Below are positions 9,419 through 18,405 of a stretch of 50,350 bases of DNA, piece by piece. Where the stretch lies: assembly GCA_015067245.1 (NCBI GenBank), contig SVMV01000002.1, positions 1 through 50,350 of the forward strand. Direction: 5' to 3'. The DNA comes from Oscillospiraceae bacterium. Lineage in GTDB: Bacteria > Bacillota > Clostridia > Oscillospirales > Ruminococcaceae. Under the pieces are notes generated by a model that was not told where the DNA came from, did no database searches, and saw nothing but the letters and a program-made list of their open reading frames with translations. The position numbers and the translations under genes are program-made. Positions within the stretch are counted from its first letter, which is position 1, and each line of letters begins with the position of its first letter.

Positions 9419-10591
9419 TTATTTTAAAATTTTGCTGAGCAGGCTTGGAGCGTCAGCTTTATATTCCACACCAAGATAATCTGCAACAGTTGCACCAATA
9501 TGGGCAAAGCTGGTTATTGTGCCAAGGTTGTTGTTTTCCCTGATGTTTTTACCAAAGATAAGCAAAGGTACACATTCACGGGAATGGTCGGTAGACGGAG
9601 TGCCAGGGTCACAACCGTGGTCCGCAGTGATTATAAGCATATCATTATCACGCATTTTAGAGATAAATGTGCCAAGCCAGCTGTCAAACTCTGTAGCGGC
9701 GTTTGCATATCCATCCACATCATTGCGGTGTCCGTAAACAGAGTCAAAATCCACAAGATTAACAAAAGCAAGTCCGTCAAAATCTTTGTCCAGCAATTTA
9801 TATGTTTCGGCAACACCAATATCATTTGTTCCTGTTTTAATCTTTTCGGTAATGCCTTCGCCGTCAAAAATATCATATATTTTGCCAACGCCTATAACAT
9901 CTTTGCCAGCGGCTTTAATATAGTCCAGAACAGTCTTTTTAGGTGGTTTAAGGGAATAATCGTGCCTGTTGATTGTGCGCTTAAAAGTGCCGTTTTCGTC
10001 GGTTATAAAAGGTCTGGCAATAACACGGCCAACTGCATGTTCACCAACCAGCATATCTCTTGCGATCTGGCAGTACTCATACAGTTTTTCAACAGGAACA
10101 ACATCTTCGTGAGCGGCAACCTGAAAAACACTGTCGGCAGAAGTATATACAATAAGGTCACCTGTTTTTATATGTTCAGGGCCAAATTCTGCAATAACTT
10201 CAGTGCCAGAATAGGGTTTGTTGCATACAACATTTTTACCTGTAAGCTGTTTGTATTTTTCAATAACGTCGTCTGGAAATCCGTTTGGATAGACAGGCAG
10301 CGGTTTTTCGCTTTCAACACCTGCAATTTCCCAGTGGCCTATTGTTGTGTCCTTACCGTTGGATGCTTCTTTTATCCTTGCAAAGCTTCCTGCAGGAGCA
10401 GGCTGTTTTTCTCCGCAGTCAACGTCATCAATATTAAACATACCAAGTTTTGCCATATTTGGTATATTAAATCTGCTGCTTTTGGAGATAGAAAGCAAAG
10501 TGTTGCTGCCCTCATCACCAAATTTGTCAGCATCAGGCATACCGCCTATGCCAAAAGAGTCCAGAACTATCAAAAAAACTCTCTTTTTCAT
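9419..10591 (-). CDS. deoB: Phosphopentomutase
   Basis: 390 aa; MKKRVFLIVLDSFGIGGMPDADKFGDEGSNTL, TTIGHWEIAG, DHGCDPGTPSTDHSRE. Confidence 0.97.
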   Translation of the reverse strand: MKKRVFLIVLDSFGIGGMPDADKFGDEGSNTLLSISKSSRFNIPNMAKLGMFNIDDVDCGEKQPAPAGSFARIKEASNGKDTTIGHWEIAGVESEKPLPVYPNGFPDDVIEKYKQLTGKNVVCNKPYSGTEVIAEFGPEHIKTGDLIVYTSADSVFQVAAHEDVVPVEKLYEYCQIARDMLVGEHAVGRVIARPFITDENGTFKRTINRHDYSLKPPKKTVLDYIKAAGKDVIGVGKIYDIFDGEGITEKIKTGTNDIGVAETYKLLDKDFDGLAFVNLVDFDSVYGHRNDVDGYANAATEFDSWLGTFISKMRDNDMLIITADHGCDPGTPSTDHSRECVPLLIFGKNIRENNNLGTITSFAHIGATVADYLGVEYKADAPSLLSKILK

Positions 10592-10819
10592 ATTAGCACC
10601 TCTTATTTATGAAGTTTATATATGTAGCAATTATTAAAAAACATAATATTATATATAATATAGTATAACACATATTGTGTGTAAAAAAAATAAAAATTTA
10701 TGGAATAATAGTACATATTTTCAGCAAAAGGCAACCATTTTCTATGGTGAAATTTTTTTGAAAAGGTATAATATTTTTTAGAGTTAAATTTAGTATTTAA
10801 TTATAGGGAGAAATATATT

Positions 10820-12265
10820 ATGAGAAAGACAAAAATCGTTTGTACATTGGGTCCATCCACAGATGCTCCTGGAGTACTTAAACAAGTTATGGAAGCAGGT
10901 ATGAATGTTGCCCGTTTCAACTTTTCTCACGGTACACACGAAGAACATCTTGAAAGACTTAAAAAAGTAAGAGCAGTGCGCACAGAACTTGGTCTTTATG
11001 TTGCAACTTTGCTGGATACAAAAGGTCCTGAAATTCGTGTTTGTAAATTTAAAAACGGCAGTGTAGAACTTAAAGCAGGCGATAAATTCCACCTTACAAC
11101 AAGAGATGTTGAAGGCGACGAAAATATCGTTAGCGTAACATACAAGGATTTTCCAAAGGATGTAAAAGAAGGCACAAGAGTTCTTTTTGCAGACGGCCTT
11201 ATTGAAATGGTTGTAGATAAAATTGAAGGTACAGAAGTTGAACTTACAGTTATCAACAGCGGCAAACTTTCCAACAATAAATCCATCAATCTGCCAGATG
11301 TAAAAATTTCCATGCCTTTCGTAAGCGAAAAAGACAGAAACGATATCATTTTCGGTATTGAGAACGGTTATGACTTTATTGCATGTTCCTTTACAAGAAG
11401 CAAGGAAGACCTGCTTGAAGTAAGAAAAATTCTTGAAGAATTTGGCGGCACAGATATCCGTCTTATCGCTAAACTTGAAAACGGCGAAGGCATCGAAAAC
11501 CTTGACGAAATTCTTGAAGTTGCTGACGGTATTATGGTTGCACGCGGTGACATGGGTGTTGAAATTGACTTTACAGAAATCCCAAGAATTCAGAAAGAAA
11601 TTATCAAAAAATGCTATGAAGCAGGCAAACCTGCAATTACAGCCACACAGATGCTGGAATCTATGATTGAAAATCCACGTCCTACAAGAGCTGAAGTAAC
11701 AGACGTTGCAAATGCTATCTATGACGGCACATCTGCAATTATGCTTTCAGGTGAAACTGCTGCTGGCAAACATCCTGTTGAAGCAGTAAAAACAATGGCT
11801 GCAATTGCAGAAAAAACAGAACAGAACATCGACTATGTTGGCGAACTTAAAAACCGTCCTTACGGTGACAACATTTCTGTTACAGACGCAGTTGCACACG
11901 CAGCTTGTGTAACAGCAATGAACCTTAATGCAAAAGCAATTGTAACAGTTACAAAATCAGGCTTTACAGCAAGAAATATTTCCAAATACCGTCCAAGCAT
12001 TCCAATCATCGGCTGCACAGACAGCGCAAGAGCATGCCGCAAAATGGCATTGTCATGGGGTGTAATGCCTGTTCTCATGGCAACAGTTACAGGCACTGAT
12101 GAACTTATCGACATCTCTACAGCTGCAGCTAAAAAGGAAAAAATCCTTAAAGACGGCGATATGGTTATCATCACAGCAGGTGTTCCAGTTGGTGTAAGCG
12201 GTTCTACAAACATTATGAAAGCTCATAAAGTTGGCGAAGAAAGCCTTGGCAACCTTAAACTGTAA
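10820..12265 (+). CDS. pyk: Pyruvate kinase (without C-terminal PEP-utiliser extension)
   Basis: 481 aa; RKTKIVCTLGPSTD, ARFNFSHG, GDMGVEI, ATQMLESMIENPRPTRAEVTDVANAI. Confidence 0.97.
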   Translation: MRKTKIVCTLGPSTDAPGVLKQVMEAGMNVARFNFSHGTHEEHLERLKKVRAVRTELGLYVATLLDTKGPEIRVCKFKNGSVELKAGDKFHLTTRDVEGDENIVSVTYKDFPKDVKEGTRVLFADGLIEMVVDKIEGTEVELTVINSGKLSNNKSINLPDVKISMPFVSEKDRNDIIFGIENGYDFIACSFTRSKEDLLEVRKILEEFGGTDIRLIAKLENGEGIENLDEILEVADGIMVARGDMGVEIDFTEIPRIQKEIIKKCYEAGKPAITATQMLESMIENPRPTRAEVTDVANAIYDGTSAIMLSGETAAGKHPVEAVKTMAAIAEKTEQNIDYVGELKNRPYGDNISVTDAVAHAACVTAMNLNAKAIVTVTKSGFTARNISKYRPSIPIIGCTDSARACRKMALSWGVMPVLMATVTGTDELIDISTAAAKKEKILKDGDMVIITAGVPVGVSGSTNIMKAHKVGEESLGNLKL

Positions 12266-12275
12266 TATAAATAAT

Positions 12276-12307
12276 AAAATGGGTATCTCGGCAGAGATAC
12301 CCATTTT
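12276..12307 (+). terminator. Intrinsic terminator after pyk
   Basis: AAAATGGGTATCTC-GGCA-GAGATACCCATTTT. Confidence 0.85.
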
Positions 12308-12380
12308 ATGTTGAACAGTTAATTTTATTCTGATATAATATAGCTGCAAAATATATGCTTAATTATAAGGAGTTTTGTAT

Positions 12381-12941
12381 ATGATGCTGGGATTGCAAAG
12401 GGGCACTGTTAAATTAGAACCACACAGTCCACAATGGGAAACAGCCGCACAGGATATTATTATAAAATTAAAAGATATCCTTGAAAATGATATTGTTGAT
12501 GCTCAGCATATTGGCAGCACAGCAATAAAGTGTACTAGTGCAAAACCGATTATAGATATAGTTGCAGGCGTAGAAAGTTTTGACAGAATATTTAAGTACA
12601 ATGATATTTTATCGGCTAATGGCATTATATACCGCAGGCAAGACCATCCAAATCAGCATCTGTATATTTGCGGAGATTTAAAAAACAATATACACACACA
12701 TTATATTCATGTGGTGTTATGGGGCGGCAAAGAATGGACCGATTATATCAATATGCGTGATTATCTGAATGCTCACAAGGAAAAAGCCATAGAATATTCA
12801 AATATTAAAAAATATCTTGCAGAAAAATATCCTGATGACAGAACGGCATATACAAACGGTAAAAGTGATTTTATAACAGAAATTCTGCATAGTGCAGCAG
12901 AATGGAAAAAAGCTTCGGAGGCAATTAAAAAATCGGAATGA
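12381..12941 (+). CDS. GrpB family protein (UPF0157)
   Basis: HIGSTAIKCTSAKPIIDIVAGVE and HYIHVVLWGGKEWTDYINMRDYLNAH; SD AAGGAG before ATG 12381. Confidence 0.9.
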   Translation: MMLGLQRGTVKLEPHSPQWETAAQDIIIKLKDILENDIVDAQHIGSTAIKCTSAKPIIDIVAGVESFDRIFKYNDILSANGIIYRRQDHPNQHLYICGDLKNNIHTHYIHVVLWGGKEWTDYINMRDYLNAHKEKAIEYSNIKKYLAEKYPDDRTAYTNGKSDFITEILHSAAEWKKASEAIKKSE

Positions 12942-12958
12942 TATCATTCCGATTTTTT
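12927..12958. terminator. Bidirectional terminator
   Basis: AAAAAATCGGAATGATATCATTCCGATTTTTT between convergent genes. Confidence 0.85.
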
Positions 12959-12962
12959 TGTA

Positions 12963-13478
12963 TCAGCATATATTTAGCTTATTTTGTATATATTCGCTTA
13001 TCTGATTTCTATCAAGGTTTAAAGAATAGCAAAATTCGTCCTCAATAAGTTTTTCAAGCAGTTTTAGTGTGCTTTCATCCTTGCTGGAAAGATGCTTGCC
13101 GTTTGCCAGCTTTTCGGTTTTTTTGATATGCATACAGCTTACAAGCAAAATCCAGTCACGGTAATTGTCGCTGTCGGTAATTTTTTTAAAATAATCAGCA
13201 CGTTCGTTATTGTTGTCAATCCAGTTTATCTGCAGTCCCTTTGCTTCTTCAAGGATTTCATCAATTTCGTTTTTTGTCAAAGGCCTGCGCATCTTAGCAA
13301 CAAGGTTTTCTTTATCACAGGGAACATAGATTGTAACTGCATTGCCTGTTGCCGAATTTAAAATATAATATTCAGATAATGGTCCGTTTGCCATACGCAT
13401 TTTTTTTATCTCTTTTATAAAGCATAAACCGCTTTTTCCGTATATAACATAATCATTTACTGCAAATTTTTCTGCCAT
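12963..13478 (-). CDS. CarD/CdnL-TRCF-like transcriptional regulator
   Basis: 171 aa; MAEKFAVNDYVIYGKSGLCFIKEIKKM... YYILNSATGNAVTIYVP; predicted helical C-terminal part. Confidence 0.85.
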   Translation of the reverse strand: MAEKFAVNDYVIYGKSGLCFIKEIKKMRMANGPLSEYYILNSATGNAVTIYVPCDKENLVAKMRRPLTKNEIDEILEEAKGLQINWIDNNNERADYFKKITDSDNYRDWILLVSCMHIKKTEKLANGKHLSSKDESTLKLLEKLIEDEFCYSLNLDRNQISEYIQNKLNIC

Positions 13479-13610
13479 GCCAAACTTCTCCTTTTAAATA
13501 TTGTAACAATATTATATCAAATATTGACTTTAAATTTCAAAGGACAAATTTCACAAATTACATTCGGCAGGAATTTGTGCTGTTTTACCAAAAAACAGTT
13601 TATAAATAAG

Positions 13611-13684
13611 GGGTGTTCCGTATAAGAAAATATCGCCTGCAAGAATTGAGGCATAGAAATGATGTTTTCTTATAGGGAACACCC
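13611..13684. repeat. Long imperfect inverted repeat/hairpin (MITE-like or structured RNA)
   Basis: GGGTGTTCCGTATAAGAAAATATC ... GATGTTTTCTTATAGGGAACACCC, arms complementary with about 2 mismatches; inner GCCT/AGGC stem. Confidence 0.7.
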
Positions 13685-13699
13685 TGATACTGTTTGTGT

Positions 13700-14500
13700 T
13701 TATATTTCAATCTGTTCACCATCATGGGGGATAAACAGATTGCCGCAGTAGTATTGACTGCCTTCGGCAGAATAAAGCTCTTTTCGGCTTTCAAGATGTG
13801 TATCTTCGGTATGGTACAAAAGAAGATTTTTTACACCAAGTTTTTCTGCAATTTGGCAGGCGTCCTTTACGGTGCTGTGAAATTTTTGGTAAGGCTTAAA
13901 AATATCTTTTTCACTGTAAAGGCAAAATGCTTCGTGCATAAGCCAGTCACAATTTATGGCTTTTTCAAAAATGCTTTCAGACATAGGTTCGTCGCCGCAG
14001 CATACAATCTTTTTGCCTTCAGATGTGGTCATAATAAATCCAAACTGTTTTGTTTTGTCGGAGTTTATATCAAAAAATTCTACAGAACAGTTTAAGATTT
14101 TATAAATGTCACCATCGTTTAAAATATTTATTTTAATCTGACTGTCAAAATGTTTTGTAACACTTGCAGGCAGAGTTGCACAGCAGATTGTTTTAAGGGC
14201 AACAGATGCTTCGTCGTGACAATAAATGTTGAATTGTTTGCTGCAACCGTCATAGTTGATGGCCTGACCTATCATACGTACAAGCCACACAGCACCTAAA
14301 ATATGGTCTGTGTGGCTGTGAGTGATAAATATATGATCTAAGTCAGTGATAGTTATGTTTTGCTGTTCCAGAATTTTTAAAATCTGATTTCCGCCGCCTG
14401 CATCAACGAGAAAGTGGCTGCAATCAGAGGAAAAAGCAAAACAGGTATTGTAGCAGTTTTTTACAGCGGCACTGCCTGTGCCAAGCATTGTAAGTTTCAC
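13700..14500 (-). CDS. MBL-fold metallohydrolase (RNase Z-like)
   Basis: 266 aa; MKLTMLGTGSAAVKNCYNTCF, FITHSHTDHILGAVWLVR. Confidence 0.9.
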   Translation of the reverse strand: MKLTMLGTGSAAVKNCYNTCFAFSSDCSHFLVDAGGGNQILKILEQQNITITDLDHIFITHSHTDHILGAVWLVRMIGQAINYDGCSKQFNIYCHDEASVALKTICCATLPASVTKHFDSQIKINILNDGDIYKILNCSVEFFDINSDKTKQFGFIMTTSEGKKIVCCGDEPMSESIFEKAINCDWLMHEAFCLYSEKDIFKPYQKFHSTVKDACQIAEKLGVKNLLLYHTEDTHLESRKELYSAEGSQYYCGNLFIPHDGEQIEI

Positions 14501-14522
14501 TGTATCACCTGTATTAAATTAA

Positions 14523-15146
14523 TTATTTTGTACAAACATAGCGCTTAACTTCGGCAAAGACAATACCGCCAACAGCATTGCCCAGAGTGATAACAATAAG
14601 ACGGATTACCGATTCAACACTCCAGTTCATACACATCCAGAAATAGAACATATCTGCAATGCTGTGTTCAAAACCGCTGAGGATAAACACCATTACACCA
14701 AGGAACAGGGAAAGATATTTGCCCATTTCAAACTGAATTTTGTTGTAGCCTTCAACAGCTATGTAAATCATAATATTACAGAAGATACCAAGCATAAAAA
14801 GGCTTATATAACTGTCTGCCGTTTTAACATCACACAACCCCTGTGCAGCAGCTGCAAGTTTTGCACCATTGCGTGTAGCCATGGAAATAAGGGCGATTAT
14901 GCCTGTACCTATAAGGTTGCCAAACCAGATGATTGGAATCTGCAGCGCAAATTTTTTATCATTCTGAAAAACATAACAAACCTTGCCAGTGTAAAGATGT
15001 AAACCGTAAGAGCAGATTGTCAAAAGACCAATAGCAAAGAACATAGCGCCTATAACTTTGTTTTCGCTCATAAGGTATATAACGCCGCCAAAGCCAATAC
15101 ATGTACCTGCAAGAATAGAAGAAACCAATACTTTAAAATTGTTCAT
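14523..15146 (-). CDS. Formate/nitrite transporter family protein
   Basis: 207 aa; ILAGTCIGFGGVIYLM, GNLIGTG, LSGFEHSIADMF. Confidence 0.85.
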   Translation of the reverse strand: MNNFKVLVSSILAGTCIGFGGVIYLMSENKVIGAMFFAIGLLTICSYGLHLYTGKVCYVFQNDKKFALQIPIIWFGNLIGTGIIALISMATRNGAKLAAAAQGLCDVKTADSYISLFMLGIFCNIMIYIAVEGYNKIQFEMGKYLSLFLGVMVFILSGFEHSIADMFYFWMCMNWSVESVIRLIVITLGNAVGGIVFAEVKRYVCTK

Positions 15147-15351
15147 GAGTCACCTCTGTAATATAAATTGATAGTGATAAATTAATGATACCATATATTG
15201 ATAAATTTTCAAGAGAAAAATCTGTATATTGTGATATATTTTGAAAATTTGTGAGTTAATTACATATATTTTGTATTGCAGACGTTATAATATTGTTATA
15301 ATATATAGATAAATTATTTAGGATTGTTAAGTATTTATTAGGAGTGTTTAT

Positions 15352-16011
15352 ATGCAATATATTATTTCGTTTTTAGAAGGGATAATAACATTTATATCAC
15401 CGTGCCTTCTTCCGATGCTGCCGATATATATTTCTTACTTTGCAGGCGGCGGTCAGCGCACTGCCCAAAAAACGCTTATAAATGCATTTGGCTTTGTAAT
15501 GGGGTTTACCGTTGTGTTTGTGGCAATGGGGGCTTTGGCAGGTACATTCGGAAGATTCTTAACAGATTATTCCAAAGTTGTAAATATTGTTTTAGGATTA
15601 ATTGTTATACTTTTTGGCCTTAATTATATGGGAATATTGAAACTTAATATTTTTAGCGGAGGTATAAAATCCGAAATAAAACCACTGGGATTTATTTCAT
15701 CTGTTATTTTTGGTGCAATTTTTTCTATAGGCTGGACACCTTGTGTAGGTGTATTTCTTGGATCTGCACTGGCGCTTGCATCACAGCAGGCACATATAGC
15801 GGAAGGTATGCTTATGCTTTTTGCATACTCAATGGGACTGGGAATACCTTTTATTTTCAGTGCAGTGCTTATAGACAGCTTTAAAGGTGCATTTAACTGG
15901 ATAAAGAGCAATTATGATATTATCAATAAAATCTGCGGTTTAATGCTTGTTGTGGTAGGTATATTTATGGCGACGGGCTATATGGGCAAGCTGCTTGCTG
16001 TTTTAAGCTGA
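15352..16011 (+). CDS. CcdA-type cytochrome c biogenesis / disulfide reductase membrane protein
   Basis: 219 aa; FISPCLLPMLPIYISYFAGG and GWTPCVGVFLGSALALAS. Confidence 0.92.
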   Translation: MQYIISFLEGIITFISPCLLPMLPIYISYFAGGGQRTAQKTLINAFGFVMGFTVVFVAMGALAGTFGRFLTDYSKVVNIVLGLIVILFGLNYMGILKLNIFSGGIKSEIKPLGFISSVIFGAIFSIGWTPCVGVFLGSALALASQQAHIAEGMLMLFAYSMGLGIPFIFSAVLIDSFKGAFNWIKSNYDIINKICGLMLVVVGIFMATGYMGKLLAVLS

Positions 16012-16024
16012 AAGGAGTGGTTGT

Positions 16025-16612
16025 ATGAAAAATAAAAAAACTTTAATTATTTTGTCTGCTGCTTTTGCAGTTATTATAGCTGCAGCAGGATTTGCCTATG
16101 GCAAACTCAGTGAAAAATCTGGAATGCAGAACAATCTGGCATCAACGGTGGAAGAAGAATCTGCAAAGGATAACGAAGATATTCCTAAGGTTGAAATGAC
16201 AGATTTTACTGTTACAGACATTGACGGAAACAGCGTTAATTTTTTTGATTTTGAAGGAAAACCTGTAATTATAAATTTCTGGGCAAGCTGGTGCGGCCCA
16301 TGTCAGATGGAAATGCCTGATTTTGAAGAGAAATATCTTGAATATGGCGACAAAATACATTTTATGATGATTAATGTAACAGACGGCAGCAGAGAAACTG
16401 TGGATACAGCAAAAAAACTTATTGCCGAAAAGGAATATACGTTTCCTGTATATTTTGATACACAGCTGGAAGCGTCCAATATTTACGGAATATATTCTTT
16501 GCCAACCACACTTTTTGTTGATGCTCAGGGCTATGGCATAGCTCAGGCAACAGGTATGATAAGCGGAGAGTTACTTCAAAAGGGAATAGATATGATATAT
16601 CAGGCAGAATAA
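16025..16612 (+). CDS. TlpA/ResA-family membrane-anchored thioredoxin-like protein
   Basis: N-terminal TM; INFWASWCGPCQMEMPDF active site; adjacent to ccdA. Confidence 0.92.
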   Translation: MKNKKTLIILSAAFAVIIAAAGFAYGKLSEKSGMQNNLASTVEEESAKDNEDIPKVEMTDFTVTDIDGNSVNFFDFEGKPVIINFWASWCGPCQMEMPDFEEKYLEYGDKIHFMMINVTDGSRETVDTAKKLIAEKEYTFPVYFDTQLEASNIYGIYSLPTTLFVDAQGYGIAQATGMISGELLQKGIDMIYQAE

Positions 16613-16636
16613 AATTTTTAATAAATTCAAATAAAA

Positions 16637-16675
16637 AACCGATTGGAAATTATTAAAATCCAATCGGTTATATTT
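16637..16675 (+). terminator. Intrinsic terminator
   Basis: AACCGATTGGA ... TCCAATCGGTT followed by T-rich tract. Confidence 0.75.
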
Positions 16676-16683
16676 TTATTCAA

Positions 16684-16998
16684 TTAATCAGCATCTTCAT
16701 TCAAAGCTTCAATCAGAAAACTTACAGGCCTGAAGCCGTCATTGCAGGATATCATAGCAGATTTTGGGTTTTTCATCCATCCGTCATAAAAATTTTCTCC
16801 TCCATGGCTTAAAGCCATAACAAAAGGGGAAATGCTTTCCCACGCACTGGTGCACATACCTTCTGGTTGCAGCCAGCCGTTTGCAATCCAAATCTGACCT
16901 TCCTGCACATCACAGGCGTGCTGGATTGGATTTTCGTATTTATCTATCAAATCCTGATGAATAACTTTTTTTACAGCTGTAATTCTAACTTTTTTCAT
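16684..16998 (-). CDS. TIGR04076 family protein
   Basis: 104 aa; CDVQEGQIWIANGWLQPEGMCTSAWESISPFVMALSHGG. Confidence 0.75.
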   Translation of the reverse strand: MKKVRITAVKKVIHQDLIDKYENPIQHACDVQEGQIWIANGWLQPEGMCTSAWESISPFVMALSHGGENFYDGWMKNPKSAMISCNDGFRPVSFLIEALNEDAD

Positions 16999-17001
16999 AA
17001 A

Positions 17002-18405
17002 TCAAACCTTTGTTTTGTCAGATTTCCTTTTAAATATCATACTGCGGAAAAGGATTATATTCATAACAGCAAAAAATGCAGCTAAAATTGCCAGCGTAAG
17101 ATATGGTTTTACAGGGGCAAGGGTTGCAAGCAGCATAATTGGAAAACCAAATACAATAGCAGGGAAGTTTTGATACACAAGGTTATCTGCAACAGGAGTT
17201 TTAAAATCACCGTCAATTTCTCTTAACAGAACAATACCTGTGCTTGCTGTGCCTGTAAGCATACCATACATTGCAACAAACTGTTCATTTTCATATTCAG
17301 CAAACAGTTTTCTGCAAACAAATGCAAGATAAAAATATGTAATAAGTGCACCGCCAAGGCCGAGGATAAGCAAAACGGCCCAGTACTGCTGGAAGATACC
17401 AAGGCGGATAGCAGCAATACCTGCAACAATCATTATATCAAAGAAAAAGTTGCTTGTTCTTGTCATAAGAAAGTTGTTTAGATACTGTCTGTGCATAAGC
17501 TCGGTTTTTCTAAGCCATTTTACAATTTCTTTTATAATAGTTGCAGAAAGTACACCCAGCAGAAAGTTAAAGCCAAAGATAACACTTTTCATGCCAGGAA
17601 CAAGCAGACCAAGACCTGTCATAAGAAAATATGTAATAAGATAAGCAACAAGAACAAAAGCGATCTGAATTGTCATCTTGTCGATGCTGCCCTGCATTGG
17701 AATTTCGTTTTCAGCCTGAATATCTTCGCTGGAGAGAGCATCATCTGCAGCTTCCTCAGAATTAATCCAGTTGATTTTTCCTTTGCGTTTAAGAATGTTA
17801 AGGTGAATAACACCGCCTACGCTTGCACAGATAAATCCAAATGCAGCAATGGTAAGTCCAAAACTTTTACCGCCGGCAAAGCCAAACTGTGTTTCATATA
17901 TATTGCCATAGTTAAGAGCCTGGCCTGTGCCCTGACCGTAACCAAAAGGCAGAATAAGACCTGCAGCAACAAAAAATTCTTTTGCAATAAGTGCGGCGAC
18001 TATTGTAACTCCCAAACCAAAAATACCCTGAATAAGGTAGGTGGATACAGTTGTAACACCCGTGTTGAATATTTCTGCGCTGCGTTGTCTTGTCATTTTG
18101 TTGTCAGAGGTTTTAAAGGCAGAGGCGATAAAACCAAGGGCAAGACAGTGGTATGTAATAATTTCAAGGGTAGCCATACCGTTGCCGCCAAAAAACTGAG
18201 TGTCAAAAAATACATTGCCAGTAAACAGTTTGTAAAAACCGCTTATAGTCAACAGAATTGCACCGCCGAGAACAGATGTAGGGATAAGTGAAGCACGCAA
18301 AAATTTGATTTTTCTTTTAAGAGTGTTTGCCAGCAGCAAGCTTAAAAGCAAACTTGCAATAAGGTTCAGTGAACCCCAAACACTAGAGTCCCAAAAATTT
18401 TCCAT
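17002..18405 (-). CDS. GltS-like sodium/glutamate symporter family protein
   Basis: 467 aa polytopic; FGYGQGTGQALNYGNIYETQFGFAGGKSFGLTIAAFGF, MTGTASTGIVLLREID. Confidence 0.8.
   Translation of the reverse strand: MENFWDSSVWGSLNLIASLLLSLLLANTLKRKIKFLRASLIPTSVLGGAILLTISGFYKLFTGNVFFDTQFFGGNGMATLEIITYHCLALGFIASAFKTSDNKMTRQRSAEIFNTGVTTVSTYLIQGIFGLGVTIVAALIAKEFFVAAGLILPFGYGQGTGQALNYGNIYETQFGFAGGKSFGLTIAAFGFICASVGGVIHLNILKRKGKINWINSEEAADDALSSEDIQAENEIPMQGSIDKMTIQIAFVLVAYLITYFLMTGLGLLVPGMKSVIFGFNFLLGVLSATIIKEIVKWLRKTELMHRQYLNNFLMTRTSNFFFDIMIVAGIAAIRLGIFQQYWAVLLILGLGGALITYFYLAFVCRKLFAEYENEQFVAMYGMLTGTASTGIVLLREIDGDFKTPVADNLVYQNFPAIVFGFPIMLLATLAPVKPYLTLAILAAFFAVMNIILFRSMIFKRKSDKTKV

Noticed and set aside
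9500-10612. 370-aa plus-strand ORF
   Set aside because: Antisense shadow of deoB, whose phosphopentomutase motifs are unambiguous.
10668-10680. ACACATATTGTGT palindrome in the deoB/pyk intergenic region
   Set aside because: Short AT-rich palindrome; spacing does not fit the NrdR box or Rex consensus, so not reported as an operator.
13600-13794. 64-aa minus-strand ORF
   Set aside because: Runs through the inverted-repeat element and the end of the MBL gene; probably a chance ORF, though similar fragments may be annotated wherever the repeat occurs.
17491-18291. 266-aa plus-strand ORF
   Set aside because: Antisense to the GltS-like gene; composition artefact.
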